Source: SZUA-448 sp964602475 (GTDB lineage: Bacteria; Bacillota; Clostridia; Lachnospirales; Lachnospiraceae). Taken from it: a DNA stretch of 64,000 nt. A program made the position numbers and the translations under genes. The stretch is taken from NCBI GenBank assembly GCA_964602475.1, contig CAZRRN010000007.1, positions 8,563 to 72,562 on the forward strand, read 5' to 3'. Position 1 is the stretch's first letter. Each line of letters opens with the position of its first letter. Shown one piece after another: positions 45,011-53,404 of this stretch. The notes beneath the pieces are model-generated. The model worked only from the letters and a program-made list of their open reading frames with translations, had not been told where the DNA came from and searched no databases.

Positions 45011-46291
45011 ATGAAGCCATATCAGAGGATGAGCCGCAGTGAGCTGTTGGCCTTAAAGGATGAACTGGAGAAAACATACCGGGATTTTCAGAGCCGCGGA
45101 CTGTCGTTAGATATGTCCAGAGGAAAGCCGTCGTCAGATCAGCTGGATCTTTCCATGGGAATGCTCGATGTGCTGAACAGCAATACAGAACTGATTTGTG
45201 ATGCAGGGTTTGACTGCCGGAATTACGGCGTTCTTCAGGGAATTAAAGAGGCGAGAGAGCTTCTTGCTGCAATCAGTGAAGTGCCGCCTGAGAATATAAT
45301 CATTTACGGAAATTCCAGCCTGAATGTGATGTTTGATACCATTTCACGTTCGATGACACATGGTGTTCTTGGAAGTACTCCGTGGTGCAAGCTTGACAAG
45401 GTGAAGTTTCTCTGCCCTGTTCCGGGGTATGACCGTCATTTTGCTATTACAGAATATTTTGGAATCGAAATGATTAATGTTCCGATGACAGCGACGGGAC
45501 CGGATATGGATGTTGTAGAAAAGCTGGTCAGTGAAGACGCTGCAATCAAGGGTATCTGGTGTGTTCCAAAATATTCGAATCCGCAGGGAATTACATATTC
45601 CGAAGAGACTGTAGGAAGGTTTGCGAGACTTTCGCCGGCAGCAGAGGATTTTCGTATTTACTGGGATAATGCATACAGTGTACATCATCTGTATCCGGAT
45701 GATCAGGATTTCTGTCTGGAGTTGTTAACGGAATGTGAAAAAGCAGGGAATCCGGATATTGTATATAAATTCACGTCAACCTCAAAAATCAGCTTTCCGG
45801 GCTCCGGAGTCGCTGCGGTTGCGACTTCAAAGAGAAATATGGAGGAAATTCTCGGGCAGCTGACACTTCAGACAATCGGACACGATAAGGTAAATCAGCT
45901 ACGGCATGTCAGGTTCTTTAAAAACCTTGACGGAGTGCATGAACATATGATGAAGCATGCACAGATTCTCCGTCCGAAATTCGAATCCGTGCTGAATACG
46001 CTCGAAACAGAGCTTGGCGGAACAGGAATCGCTGAGTGGACCAAGCCAAAGGGAGGATATTTTATTTCCTTTGATGCAATGGAGGGCTGTGCAAAAGCAA
46101 TTGTGCAGAAGGCAAAGGAAGCGGGAGTAAAGCTGACAGGCGCAGGAGCGACTTACCCTTATGGAAAGGATCCGAAGGACAGTAATATTCGAATTGCCCC
46201 GTCTTATCCAACACCGGGGGAGCTTGCAATTGCAACGGAGCTTTTTGTAACCTGTGTCAAACTGGTAAGTATTGAAAAGCTGCTTCAGTAA
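45011..46291 (+). CDS. Aspartate aminotransferase-like PLP enzyme (PF12897 type)
   Basis: The 426-residue fold-type I aminotransferase belongs to the branch known from Corynebacterium AspT. It opens with LSLDMSRGKPSSDQLDLS, has GNSSLNVMFD in the PLP phosphate area, the PLP-ring site in WCVPKYSNPQGITYS and WDNAYSVHHL, and the Schiff-base lysine in FTSTSKISFPGSGVA. The likely reaction is transfer between aspartate and 2-oxoglutarate, but the substrate is not certain. The start at 45011 follows atggaggaagct. A hairpin terminator at 46320-46354 separates it from the next convergent gene. Confidence 0.88.
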   Translation: MKPYQRMSRSELLALKDELEKTYRDFQSRGLSLDMSRGKPSSDQLDLSMGMLDVLNSNTELICDAGFDCRNYGVLQGIKEARELLAAISEVPPENIIIYGNSSLNVMFDTISRSMTHGVLGSTPWCKLDKVKFLCPVPGYDRHFAITEYFGIEMINVPMTATGPDMDVVEKLVSEDAAIKGIWCVPKYSNPQGITYSEETVGRFARLSPAAEDFRIYWDNAYSVHHLYPDDQDFCLELLTECEKAGNPDIVYKFTSTSKISFPGSGVAAVATSKRNMEEILGQLTLQTIGHDKVNQLRHVRFFKNLDGVHEHMMKHAQILRPKFESVLNTLETELGGTGIAEWTKPKGGYFISFDAMEGCAKAIVQKAKEAGVKLTGAGATYPYGKDPKDSNIRIAPSYPTPGELAIATELFVTCVKLVSIEKLLQ

Positions 46292-46319
46292 GCATTCGGT
46301 ACAACGCATCCGAACAAAT

Positions 46320-46354
46320 AAAAAAGATAGCCGGGATCAGACGATTCCGGCTAT
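46320..46354. terminator. Bidirectional terminator overlapping the end of the phospholipase-like gene
   Basis: An 8-bp stem (atagccgg 46327-46334 / ccggctat 46347-46354) has a 12-base loop. The minus strand continues into a T run (complement of 46320-46325), so it terminates the minus gene, whose stop lies in the loop, better than the plus gene. Confidence 0.65.
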
Positions 46355-46912
46355 TTCATATTGCTGTTGTAATAATGCACTTAGAACACTTCGGCATATC
46401 TCTACAATGTAAGAGCAGTCCGAGGAGAGTTTTTTTGCAGTGCAAAGATATTCGTTGTGAATGTCAGTAATCATTTTACTGAGATCTGCGGAGGAATCTG
46501 ATGAACCCCCTGTAAAAAGTTTTTCGGGGACATCGCCCTTTACATAAGCCCGGAGTGCATATTTTAGCTCCTTTTCATAACGACAGTGCTCCTTCATAGT
46601 ACCCGGATAACTGGCATTGTGCGGATAGGTACAGTAATCAGCAAGGTAATGAGTTACGATTCCGAGCCGTATCCAGAACATGATACGGTCTTCCGTATGT
46701 TGTGCCAGCTCCTCTGACAATTTATCAAGAAGCGTCTGCAGAATATCAAAGGTACTGTCAATGTCATGTCTTCGGTAGATAAAGGAGGGGATACAGTCGG
46801 GAAGAAGGCTACCGACATAAAAGCTGCCGCGCCGCTGTTTTAGCTCGCATACACGGGAATCAAGATCGGAAAGCAGGTAGCGTGATAAGGAAATATGTGA
46901 TTTTTTACGCAT
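46337..46912 (-). CDS. Zinc-dependent phospholipase C-like protein
   Basis: The 191-residue protein fits the PF00882 zinc-dependent phospholipase C/S1-P1-like group: KSHISLSRYLLSDL at the start, GSLLPDCIPSF, RLGIVTHYLADYCTYPHN with the metal HxxxD, and KEHCRYEKEL. It has no signal peptide, unlike secreted clostridial alpha-toxins, and lacks their C-terminal domain, so a toxin role is not supported. The start at 46912 follows gaggtata. No clear promoter was found. Confidence 0.78.
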   Translation of the reverse strand: MRKKSHISLSRYLLSDLDSRVCELKQRRGSFYVGSLLPDCIPSFIYRRHDIDSTFDILQTLLDKLSEELAQHTEDRIMFWIRLGIVTHYLADYCTYPHNASYPGTMKEHCRYEKELKYALRAYVKGDVPEKLFTGGSSDSSADLSKMITDIHNEYLCTAKKLSSDCSYIVEICRSVLSALLQQQYEIAGIV

Positions 46913-46989
46913 TCTATACCTCATTATTTCTGCATGGTTTTAAGAGCATAACAGACTTTGTGACAAGCGCTGCGCAGGCACAAATCTGC

Positions 46990-47013
46990 AAGCGAAAGAT
47001 TAGTCTTTCGCTT
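46990..47013. other. Unexplained perfect hairpin in a 313-bp intergenic stretch
   Basis: AAGCGAAAGA and TCTTTCGCTT form a 10-bp stem with loop TTAG. There is no U-tract. Nearby, a ctcattatttctgca / ctcatttctgca pair flanks the region at about 46919 and 47019. Apart from this and the pheA promoter the stretch 46913-47225 shows nothing else. Confidence 0.5.
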
Positions 47014-47153
47014 TAGCCTCATTTCTGCAAACTATTTCAGAACAAAACAGATTTTACTCTATTCTTATTACAAAAGCAAGAGAATGTTACTGGTAATAAA
47101 AAACTGCAGGCTGTGTTAGGTGCGTTACAAATCAATGTAAGATAAAAGTAAAA

Positions 47154-47182
47154 TTGACAAATGCAATTAAAAACAGTAATAT
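47154..47182 (+). promoter_or_regulatory. pheA promoter
   Basis: TTGACA (47154-47159), 17 bases, TAATAT (47177-47182). The transcript leader is only about 35 bases, leaving no room for an attenuator. Confidence 0.7.
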
Positions 47183-47225
47183 CTTACACATGCAGCTATT
47201 CTAAATGTACCGTACGGAGGAAGTT

Positions 47226-48317
47226 ATGACCAAATTAGAGAAAGCCAGAAGCGAAATCAACCGGACAGACCGTGAAATGGCGGCACTGTTTTGCAGCCGC
47301 ATGGAAGCGGTTCGTGAGGTTGCCGAATATAAAAAAGAAACCGGAATGCCGATTTATGATGAGAGCAGAGAACAGGAGCTTCTGCTTAAAAATTCATCCT
47401 ATGTAGATAATAATGAGCTTCTTCCCTATTATATGAGCTTTATGGAGAACAATCTGAAGCTGTCGAGACGGTTCCAGCAGCGGCTTCTTAACGGACAGAA
47501 GATTGCATATAGTGGGGTGCCGGGTGCTTTCGCACAGATTGCCGCAAGCCGGATTTTCCCACAGGGCAATGTAATACCCTGGCCGGATTTTAAAAGCGCT
47601 TATCAGGCGGTTGTCAGCGGAGAGTGTGACTGTGCCGTACTTCCGATTGAGAACAGCTATGCAGGTGAAGTTGCACAGGTTATGGATCTGGCATTTTTTG
47701 GGCCGCTCTGCATCAACGGCATTTACCAGCTGGAGGTAAATCAGAATCTTCTTGCACTTCCGGGAGCAGGAATCGATGAAATCCAGAAGGTCATCAGTCA
47801 TCCACAGGCGCTCGCCCAATGTGCAGAGTACATTTCGAAGAAGGGTTTTGAGTCGGAGGAATGCGCCAATACTGCGGTTGCGGCACAGCAGGTGGCAGAG
47901 AGAGGATGCCGCGAGCTTGCAGCCATTGCAAGTGAAGAAACAGCGGCATTGTATGGATTGTCTGTTCTGGCTCGGGAAATAAACGAAAGCAGTACAAATC
48001 TTACCAGGTTTGCGGTATTTTCCAGAGTGCAGAACCAGCCGGCAGCGCAGGATAATCATTTTATTATGTTTTTTACGGTAAATAATGAAGCAGGAGCATT
48101 GAGCCGGGTAACTTCAATTATCGGTGAGAATGGTTTTAATCTGAAGGCACTCCGCAGTCGGCCGACAAAAAAATTAATGTGGGATTATTATTTTTATGCA
48201 GAAGGGGAAGGCAATCCGGATAGCGAGAACGGAAGAAAAATGCTCGAACAGCTGAAGCAATGTACCGGAAAGGTACGGATTATCGGAAGCTTTACGAAAG
48301 AAACCATTCTGAAATAA
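47226..48317 (+). CDS. pheA: Chorismate mutase / prephenate dehydratase
   Basis: The 363-residue bifunctional enzyme makes phenylpyruvate for phenylalanine. Residues 1-85 form an AroQ chorismate mutase (EINRTDREMAALFCSRMEAVREVAEYKKE). Residues about 95-270 are the prephenate dehydratase (IAYSGVPGAFAQIAA; AVLPIENSYAGEV; SSTNLTRFAVF with the catalytic TRF). The last 85 residues are an ACT domain for phenylalanine feedback. In the ACT domain the usual ESRP reads RSRP (NGFNLKALRSRPTKK), a change at a residue tied to phenylalanine binding. The start at 47226 has acggaggaagtt. Confidence 0.95.
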   Translation: MTKLEKARSEINRTDREMAALFCSRMEAVREVAEYKKETGMPIYDESREQELLLKNSSYVDNNELLPYYMSFMENNLKLSRRFQQRLLNGQKIAYSGVPGAFAQIAASRIFPQGNVIPWPDFKSAYQAVVSGECDCAVLPIENSYAGEVAQVMDLAFFGPLCINGIYQLEVNQNLLALPGAGIDEIQKVISHPQALAQCAEYISKKGFESEECANTAVAAQQVAERGCRELAAIASEETAALYGLSVLAREINESSTNLTRFAVFSRVQNQPAAQDNHFIMFFTVNNEAGALSRVTSIIGENGFNLKALRSRPTKKLMWDYYFYAEGEGNPDSENGRKMLEQLKQCTGKVRIIGSFTKETILK

Positions 48318-48341
48318 GTCAGTTGAATATAAAAATAAAAG

Positions 48342-48370
48342 TTGACTTTATATGCAAGATTGTATACAAT
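48342..48370 (+). promoter_or_regulatory. Promoter of the LeuA-like synthase gene
   Basis: TTGACT (48342-48347), 17 bases, TACAAT (48365-48370). The -10 box is half of a perfect palindrome (48359-48370). Confidence 0.7.
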
Positions 48371-48379
48371 GATACAATC
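48358..48379. promoter_or_regulatory. Probable GntR-family operator over the -10 box
   Basis: ATTGTATACAAT (48359-48370) is a perfect 12-bp palindrome, and GATTGTAT (48358-48365) pairs again with ATACAATC (48372-48379). TTGTATACAA fits the TNGTNNNACNA-type sites bound by FCD-class GntR proteins, and such a gene lies in the same unit at 49914. Binding would block the promoter. Confidence 0.5.
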
Positions 48380-48420
48380 ATACACGAACACAAAGTAAAT
48401 TGTTTTGGTTGGAGGCAATT

Positions 48421-49818
48421 ATGCAGGATCGAAAAGTATTTATGAACGAACACAATAACCTTTTATCTTTAGAGGAACATATGTATCCTCTGGTTGAAGT
48501 CGAGGAGCCGAACGTTTTCCGCAATCTTTTTCCGTATACAGAGATTCCGAAGATTGCATTCAACGACAGAGTTGTTCCGCATAACATGCCCTCGGAAATC
48601 TGGATTACCGATACGACTTTTCGGGATGGACAGCAGTCGAGAGCACCCTATACTTCAGAACAAATTGTAACTATATATGATTATTTGCATCAGCTTGGAG
48701 GTCCGCGCGGTATTATACGACAGAGCGAATTTTTCCTGTACAGCAAGAAGGACAGGGATGCTGTATATAAATGCATGGAACGAGGTTACAAATTCCCGGA
48801 GGTGACCTCCTGGATTCGCGCAAGCAAGAAGGATTTTGAACTGGTCAAGGAGATCGGAATGAAAGAAACCGGTATTCTGGTCAGCTGTTCGGACTATCAC
48901 ATTTTCTATAAGATGAAGATGAGCCGTAAGGAAGCGATGAACCATTATCTCAATGTGGTACGTGAGTGTCTGGAGACAGGAGTTGCACCGCGCTGTCATC
49001 TTGAGGACATCACCCGTTCGGATATCTATGGATTCGTTATCCCGTTCTGTTTTGAGCTGACCAAGCTTGGAATCGAATATGGTATTCCGGTTAAGATACG
49101 TGCCTGTGATACCATGGGCTACGGGGTTAATTATCCGGGAGCTGTAATTCCAAGATCGGTACAGGGAATCATTTATGGGCTGATGACTCATGCCGGAGTG
49201 CCCTCGGAGCTGCTTGAGTGGCACGGACACAATGATTTTTATAAGGCAGTCAGCAATTCAACAACAGCGTGGCTTTACGGTGCCTGCGGCGTTAATACGA
49301 GTCTGTTCGGTATCGGAGAACGAACCGGGAATACTCCGCTTGAAGCGATGGTATTTGAATATGCACAGCTGCGTGGATCACTTGATGGCATGGATACAAC
49401 GGTAATTACGGAGCTGGCAGATTATTTCAGAAATGAACTTGGCTATAAGATACCGTCGAGAACTCCGTTTGTCGGTAAGAGCTTCAACGTAACCAGAGCG
49501 GGAATCCATGCAGACGGTCTACTGAAAAATGTAGAAATCTATAACATTTTTGATACAGGCAAGTTTCTTAACCGTCCTCCGATTGTGTCGGTATCCAATA
49601 CCTCAGGGCTTGCCGGAATTGCTCTCTGGATCAATAATACATATCAGCTGAAGGGCGAAAAGGCATTTGATAAAACTCATCCGTTGATTGGAAAACTGAA
49701 AGAAGCCATTGACAGGGAATATGATGAGGGCCGGATTACGGTCATGACAGATAACGAGCTGTTTGCAATGATACACGAATTTGCGCCTGAATACGGTTTG
49801 TCTTTCCCAGAACTGTAA
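48421..49818 (+). CDS. Re-citrate synthase-like protein of the LeuA/HMGL family
   Basis: The 465-residue enzyme belongs to the DRE-TIM acyltransferases that join acetyl-CoA to a 2-oxo acid. WITDTTFRDGQQSR holds the metal aspartate and catalytic arginine, and EWHGHNDFYK the metal histidines. The sequence type (long N-terminus LLSLEEHMYPLVEVEEPNVFRNLF; no LeuA C-terminal regulatory domain) is that of the clostridial group including the Re-citrate synthase of C. kluyveri, so oxaloacetate is a likely acceptor. Homocitrate, isopropylmalate or citramalate formation cannot be ruled out by sequence alone. The start at 48421 follows ttggaggcaatt. The GntR gene at 49914 is downstream on the same transcript. 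Confidence 0.85.
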   Translation: MQDRKVFMNEHNNLLSLEEHMYPLVEVEEPNVFRNLFPYTEIPKIAFNDRVVPHNMPSEIWITDTTFRDGQQSRAPYTSEQIVTIYDYLHQLGGPRGIIRQSEFFLYSKKDRDAVYKCMERGYKFPEVTSWIRASKKDFELVKEIGMKETGILVSCSDYHIFYKMKMSRKEAMNHYLNVVRECLETGVAPRCHLEDITRSDIYGFVIPFCFELTKLGIEYGIPVKIRACDTMGYGVNYPGAVIPRSVQGIIYGLMTHAGVPSELLEWHGHNDFYKAVSNSTTAWLYGACGVNTSLFGIGERTGNTPLEAMVFEYAQLRGSLDGMDTTVITELADYFRNELGYKIPSRTPFVGKSFNVTRAGIHADGLLKNVEIYNIFDTGKFLNRPPIVSVSNTSGLAGIALWINNTYQLKGEKAFDKTHPLIGKLKEAIDREYDEGRITVMTDNELFAMIHEFAPEYGLSFPEL

Positions 49819-49913
49819 CAGAGAACAGGCAGCATTACAGCTATGGGGCAGGAAGCTAAAAGAGAAGCGTAGTGTGAAGGAGAGATCTTTCACACACAGA
49901 AATGGGGATATAT

Positions 49914-50582
49914 ATGGAAGAGCACGGGATACAACAGGATATGGCGGAGAAGTATTCTCTGCGTGGACGAGTGTTCAACCGGATTCGTGAAGATATTCTT
50001 GCCGGGAAATACGAACAGAACGAAGAACTGAAGGAAGTGACAATCGGTCAGGAAATGGGAGTCAGCCGGACACCGGTTCGCGAAGCCCTTCGTCAGCTCG
50101 AACTCGAAGGACTGGTCAATATTATTCCGAATAAAGGAGCCTATGTAACCGGAGTATCGGAGAAGGATATTCATGATATCTATGTGATTCGTTCCTACCT
50201 CGAAGGCTTATGCGCCCGCTGGGCATGCGAGAAGATGTCAACTGAAGGACTAAAAGAGCTTGAAGAGGTTGTAGACCTGACAGATTATTTCATTACAAAA
50301 GGAAACACGGAGCAGATTGTCGAGCTGGACAACCGATTCCATGAGATTTTATACCGAACCTCAGAGAGCAAATGGCTGAACCATATGCTGAGTGATTTTC
50401 ATCATTATGTGCAGCGTGTCCGAATGATTTCGCTCGGGGATGTATCACGGGCTCAAAAATCCAATCAGGAACACCGATCCATTGTGGAAGCTATCCGCAG
50501 CGGAGACAAAGAAGAGGCGGAACGCCTAGCACATGAGCATATTATTCAGACAATCAGTAACTTAAATCGAAGAGGACTATAA
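49914..50582 (+). CDS. GntR-family regulator, FCD class
   Basis: The 222-residue regulator has an N-terminal winged helix (SLRGRVFNRIREDILAGKYEQNEELKEVTIGQEMGVSRTPVREALRQLELEGLVNIIPNKGAYV) and an all-helical FCD effector domain (YVIRSYLEGLCARWAC; DNRFHEILYRTSE; HRSIVEAIRSGD with the metal histidines). FCD domains often sense carboxylic acids, which would fit citrate or a related acid. It lies 95 bases after the synthase gene, with a 7-bp hairpin (49872-49895) between them, and probably controls that promoter and itself. The start at 49914 follows atgggg; 49902 is an alternative. Confidence 0.9.
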   Translation: MEEHGIQQDMAEKYSLRGRVFNRIREDILAGKYEQNEELKEVTIGQEMGVSRTPVREALRQLELEGLVNIIPNKGAYVTGVSEKDIHDIYVIRSYLEGLCARWACEKMSTEGLKELEEVVDLTDYFITKGNTEQIVELDNRFHEILYRTSESKWLNHMLSDFHHYVQRVRMISLGDVSRAQKSNQEHRSIVEAIRSGDKEEAERLAHEHIIQTISNLNRRGL

Positions 50583-50615
50583 AAAACGGAGTGAGAAAAA
50601 TCACTCTGTTTTTTT
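50583..50615. terminator. Bidirectional terminator
   Basis: A 12-bp stem with one G-U pair (50583-50594 / 50601-50612) runs into seven T residues. The complement ends in six T residues, and it sits exactly between the GntR stop and the ABC-F stop. Confidence 0.85.
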
Positions 50616-52533
50616 ATTCACCGCTCATCAGCTGTTCCCACTGTTCTAACAGTGCTTCATTCTGTAAAGAAATTTCTTCTTTTCGTGCATTTAACTCCAT
50701 CAGCTTGTGTGGATCTGTAAAATATGCTTCGTCAGTCAGCTTTTCATCAATGGAAGCATCCTCGGTTTCAAGAAGGTGAATCTGTTCTTCGACACGGGCA
50801 AGATCACTTTTCCGTTTGCGTTCCCGTGCCTGTTCTTCTTTTTGCTGCTGCCAGTCATTCCTTGGGGTACAAGGGATGGTGGAACAGGGGGAGCCACTTT
50901 CTGTTTTTTGTTCTGCAGGCGTAGCGACCTGTTCCTTTTTTTCCAGATAAAAATCATAATTACCGGGATAGTTTACTATTGTCTGCCGGGTAAGGTCAAG
51001 AATCCGTGTGGCCGTTTTATTGATAAAATATCTGTCGTGAGATACAAACAGAATTGTTCCTGTATAGCTGACCAGTGCGTGCTCTAAGATTTCCTTTGAG
51101 ACAATGTCCAGATGATTGGTCGGCTCATCAAGAATCAAAAAGTTGGCTTCCGAGAGCATCAGCTTTGCAAGAGAAACCCGTCCGCGTTCTCCGCCGCTCA
51201 AGTCCCGAATCTGCTTAAATACATCGTCTCCGGTAAAAAGAAACGAAGCGAGTGTATTACGTACCTTTGTGTTATTCATATCAGGATAGCTGTCCTGAAT
51301 CTCTTCAAAGACGGTTTTATCCGGGTCAAGAACCTGCTGTTCCTGGTCGTAATAACCGATGTGCACCTTAACACCGGGACGAAGTTCTCCGCTGTCCGGT
51401 GTAAGAAGCCCCATGATGATTTTCAGCAGGGTGGATTTTCCGGTTCCGTTGCCGCCGATAAGAGCGACCCGTTCTCCGCGCTTGATTTCAAAGGAAACAT
51501 TCCGGAAAAGTGTCAGCTCTCCGTATGATTTGCTTAGATTCACACCGGCAAGGACATCATTACCGCTTACGATACTTGGTTCGAGACTCAGATTCATTTC
51601 GGAATCCACAGTAACCGGACGTTCGATACGATCGATTTTATCAAGCAGTTTTTCACGGCTTTCTGCACGTTTGATGGATTTCTCCCGATTAAAGGAACGA
51701 AGCTTTGCAATGACTTCCTCCTGATGCTTGATGTCACGCTGCTGATTCAGATAATGATGCAGTTCGATTGAGCGGAGCTGCTCCTTCTTTTCGGCATAAG
51801 CGGAATAATTCCCCTCATAGGTGTGAGAGGTTTTATTTTCCAGTTCAATCACCTTTGTCACAATTCGGTCAAGAAAATACCTGTCGTGTGCAACAATGAT
51901 GACTGCTCCCTGATAATTGAGAAGATAGGTTTCCAGCCAGGCAATTGATTCCATATCAAGGTGATTGATCGGTTCGTCAAGTAATATAACATCGGGATTC
52001 AGCAGTAAAAGACGACCGAGTGCAAGCCTCGTTTTTTGCCCGCCGGAAAGTGTACTGATACTTTTAGTAAAATCCTCCTCATTAAATCCGAGTCCCTTTA
52101 AGACACCCACCACCTTACTACGATAGGCATAGCCTTCCTCCTGTTCAAATTCATGGGTAAGGCGCGTATAAGAGGAAAGCATCTGTTCGAGGGCATCTCC
52201 TTCGGCGGATTTCATATCAAGCTCCAGGCGGCGAAGCGCTTCCTCTTTTCGGAGAAGCTCTGCTTTTACCGAAAGCATTTCGTCATAAACGGTTTTCTGT
52301 GAAACAAGATCCTGATGTTGTGACAGGTATCCAAAGCTTGCTCCCTTGGCAAGCACCACCTCGCCCTCATCGGGTGTAAGCTCACCGATAATAATTTTCA
52401 ATAGGGTGGACTTTCCGGCACCGTTAATGCCGACAATCGCAGCTTTTTCGTGCTCATTGACAAGAAACCCGACATGCTCAAGAACAGCTTCTGCGCCAAA
52501 GGCCTTTGATATATTATAACAGGATAAAATCAT
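50614..52533 (-). CDS. ABC-F family ATPase
   Basis: The 639-residue protein has two ABC domains and no membrane segments. NBD1 shows GINGAGKST, LSGGQKTRLALG and ILLDEPINHLD. NBD2 shows GGNGTGKST, LSGGERGRVSLAK and LILDEPTNHLD. The linker helix is rich in basic residues (SFNREKSIKRAESREKLLDKIDRIERP), and a C-terminal coiled extension follows. ABC-F proteins act on ribosomes, either in translation quality or in antibiotic protection; this one looks like the YdiF-type housekeeping group, though resistance is not excluded. The start at 52533 follows acggaggaaatgta. An in-frame ATG at 52611 lacks a ribosome site. Confidence 0.92.
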   Translation of the reverse strand: MILSCYNISKAFGAEAVLEHVGFLVNEHEKAAIVGINGAGKSTLLKIIIGELTPDEGEVVLAKGASFGYLSQHQDLVSQKTVYDEMLSVKAELLRKEEALRRLELDMKSAEGDALEQMLSSYTRLTHEFEQEEGYAYRSKVVGVLKGLGFNEEDFTKSISTLSGGQKTRLALGRLLLLNPDVILLDEPINHLDMESIAWLETYLLNYQGAVIIVAHDRYFLDRIVTKVIELENKTSHTYEGNYSAYAEKKEQLRSIELHHYLNQQRDIKHQEEVIAKLRSFNREKSIKRAESREKLLDKIDRIERPVTVDSEMNLSLEPSIVSGNDVLAGVNLSKSYGELTLFRNVSFEIKRGERVALIGGNGTGKSTLLKIIMGLLTPDSGELRPGVKVHIGYYDQEQQVLDPDKTVFEEIQDSYPDMNNTKVRNTLASFLFTGDDVFKQIRDLSGGERGRVSLAKLMLSEANFLILDEPTNHLDIVSKEILEHALVSYTGTILFVSHDRYFINKTATRILDLTRQTIVNYPGNYDFYLEKKEQVATPAEQKTESGSPCSTIPCTPRNDWQQQKEEQARERKRKSDLARVEEQIHLLETEDASIDEKLTDEAYFTDPHKLMELNARKEEISLQNEALLEQWEQLMSGE

Positions 52534-52654
52534 TACATTTCCTCCGTGATTGATTAGGCAGCTTTCAACCCAGATGGGTCGGCAAAAACTCATATGCGAT
52601 AATAACGGCATTTAATTTACAAAGATTATAAATTGGTGGTAACAACAACTAAAT

Positions 52655-52683
52655 AGTATATCGGAGCAAAATAAAACTGTCAA
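52655..52683 (-). promoter_or_regulatory. Promoter of the ABC-F gene
   Basis: The minus strand reads TTGACA (52678-52683), 17 bases, TATACT (52655-52660), giving a leader of about 115 bases. Together with the divergent cdd promoter this accounts for what I can see in the 310-bp gap. Confidence 0.65.
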
Positions 52684-52765
52684 TAACGGGAAGTCGGAAA
52701 TTAATATTGCAGATGAGCGGAGATACAGCAGAGCAAATCCACAGGGATGGATTCGCCGTGCTTAC

Positions 52766-52794
52766 TTGAAATCCCCTTGAATACAGTATATAAT
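52766..52794 (+). promoter_or_regulatory. Promoter of cdd and likely the following helicase gene
   Basis: TTGAAA (52766-52771), 17 bases, TATAAT (52789-52794), 49 bases ahead of the cdd start. Confidence 0.7.
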
Positions 52795-52843
52795 GCTTTG
52801 ATAGGAAGCAGATGAATGCTTCCGGTATGGATGGAGGTATAAC

Positions 52844-53359
52844 ATGGACAGAGAAAAAGAAAGGACACTTCCGGCCTGCAGAAAATCTTCCGAAGTTGTT
52901 CCTGTAGGGACAAAGAAACCGCCGGTCAGCGAAGCAATCAGTGACCTGACCTGTAGAAATCTGATTCATGCAGCATTCGGCGCAATGGAAAATGCCTATG
53001 TACCGTATTCTGGCTTCAAGGTCGGAGCAGCGCTGCTGGCAAAGAACAAGACCGTGTTTACCGGCTGCAATATTGAAAATGCTGCTTACGGACCGTCAAA
53101 CTGTGCAGAACGGACAGCGATATTCAAGGCAGTGAGTGAAGGAGTCAGGAATTTTGCTGCAATTGCAATCGTCGGCGGTTCAGAAGGAACAGTGACAGAG
53201 CTTTGTCCGCCCTGTGGTATCTGTCGTCAGGTAATGGCGGAATTCTGCATTCCGGATGATTTTTATATTATTCTTGCAAAATCAGAAGAGGATTACTGGA
53301 TTTATACACTGGAGGAGCTATATCCGATGGGGTTTTGTGCAGCAAATCTGCATAAATGA
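52844..53359 (+). CDS. cdd: Cytidine deaminase
   Basis: The 171-residue zinc enzyme deaminates (deoxy)cytidine to (deoxy)uridine in salvage. The active site is complete: VPYSGFKVGAALL, GCNIENAAYGPSNCAERTAI with Cys-Ala-Glu, and PPCGICRQVM with the zinc cysteines. It has an N-terminal extension of about 38 residues (basic, with a Cys) not found in usual 130-residue bacterial enzymes; the start is supported by atggaggtataac. The giant helicase gene starts 45 bases downstream with no terminator between, so they may be co-transcribed. Confidence 0.93.
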   Translation: MDREKERTLPACRKSSEVVPVGTKKPPVSEAISDLTCRNLIHAAFGAMENAYVPYSGFKVGAALLAKNKTVFTGCNIENAAYGPSNCAERTAIFKAVSEGVRNFAAIAIVGGSEGTVTELCPPCGICRQVMAEFCIPDDFYIILAKSEEDYWIYTLEELYPMGFCAANLHK

Positions 53360-53404
53360 TTATCAAGTTATGAGGAGGTATGGGCTGAAGGCTCAGAGGA
53401 AAGT

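Noticed and set aside
46337..46912. Clostridial alpha-toxin-like phospholipase
   Set aside because: It shares the zinc-phospholipase fold motifs but has no signal peptide and no C-terminal membrane-binding domain.
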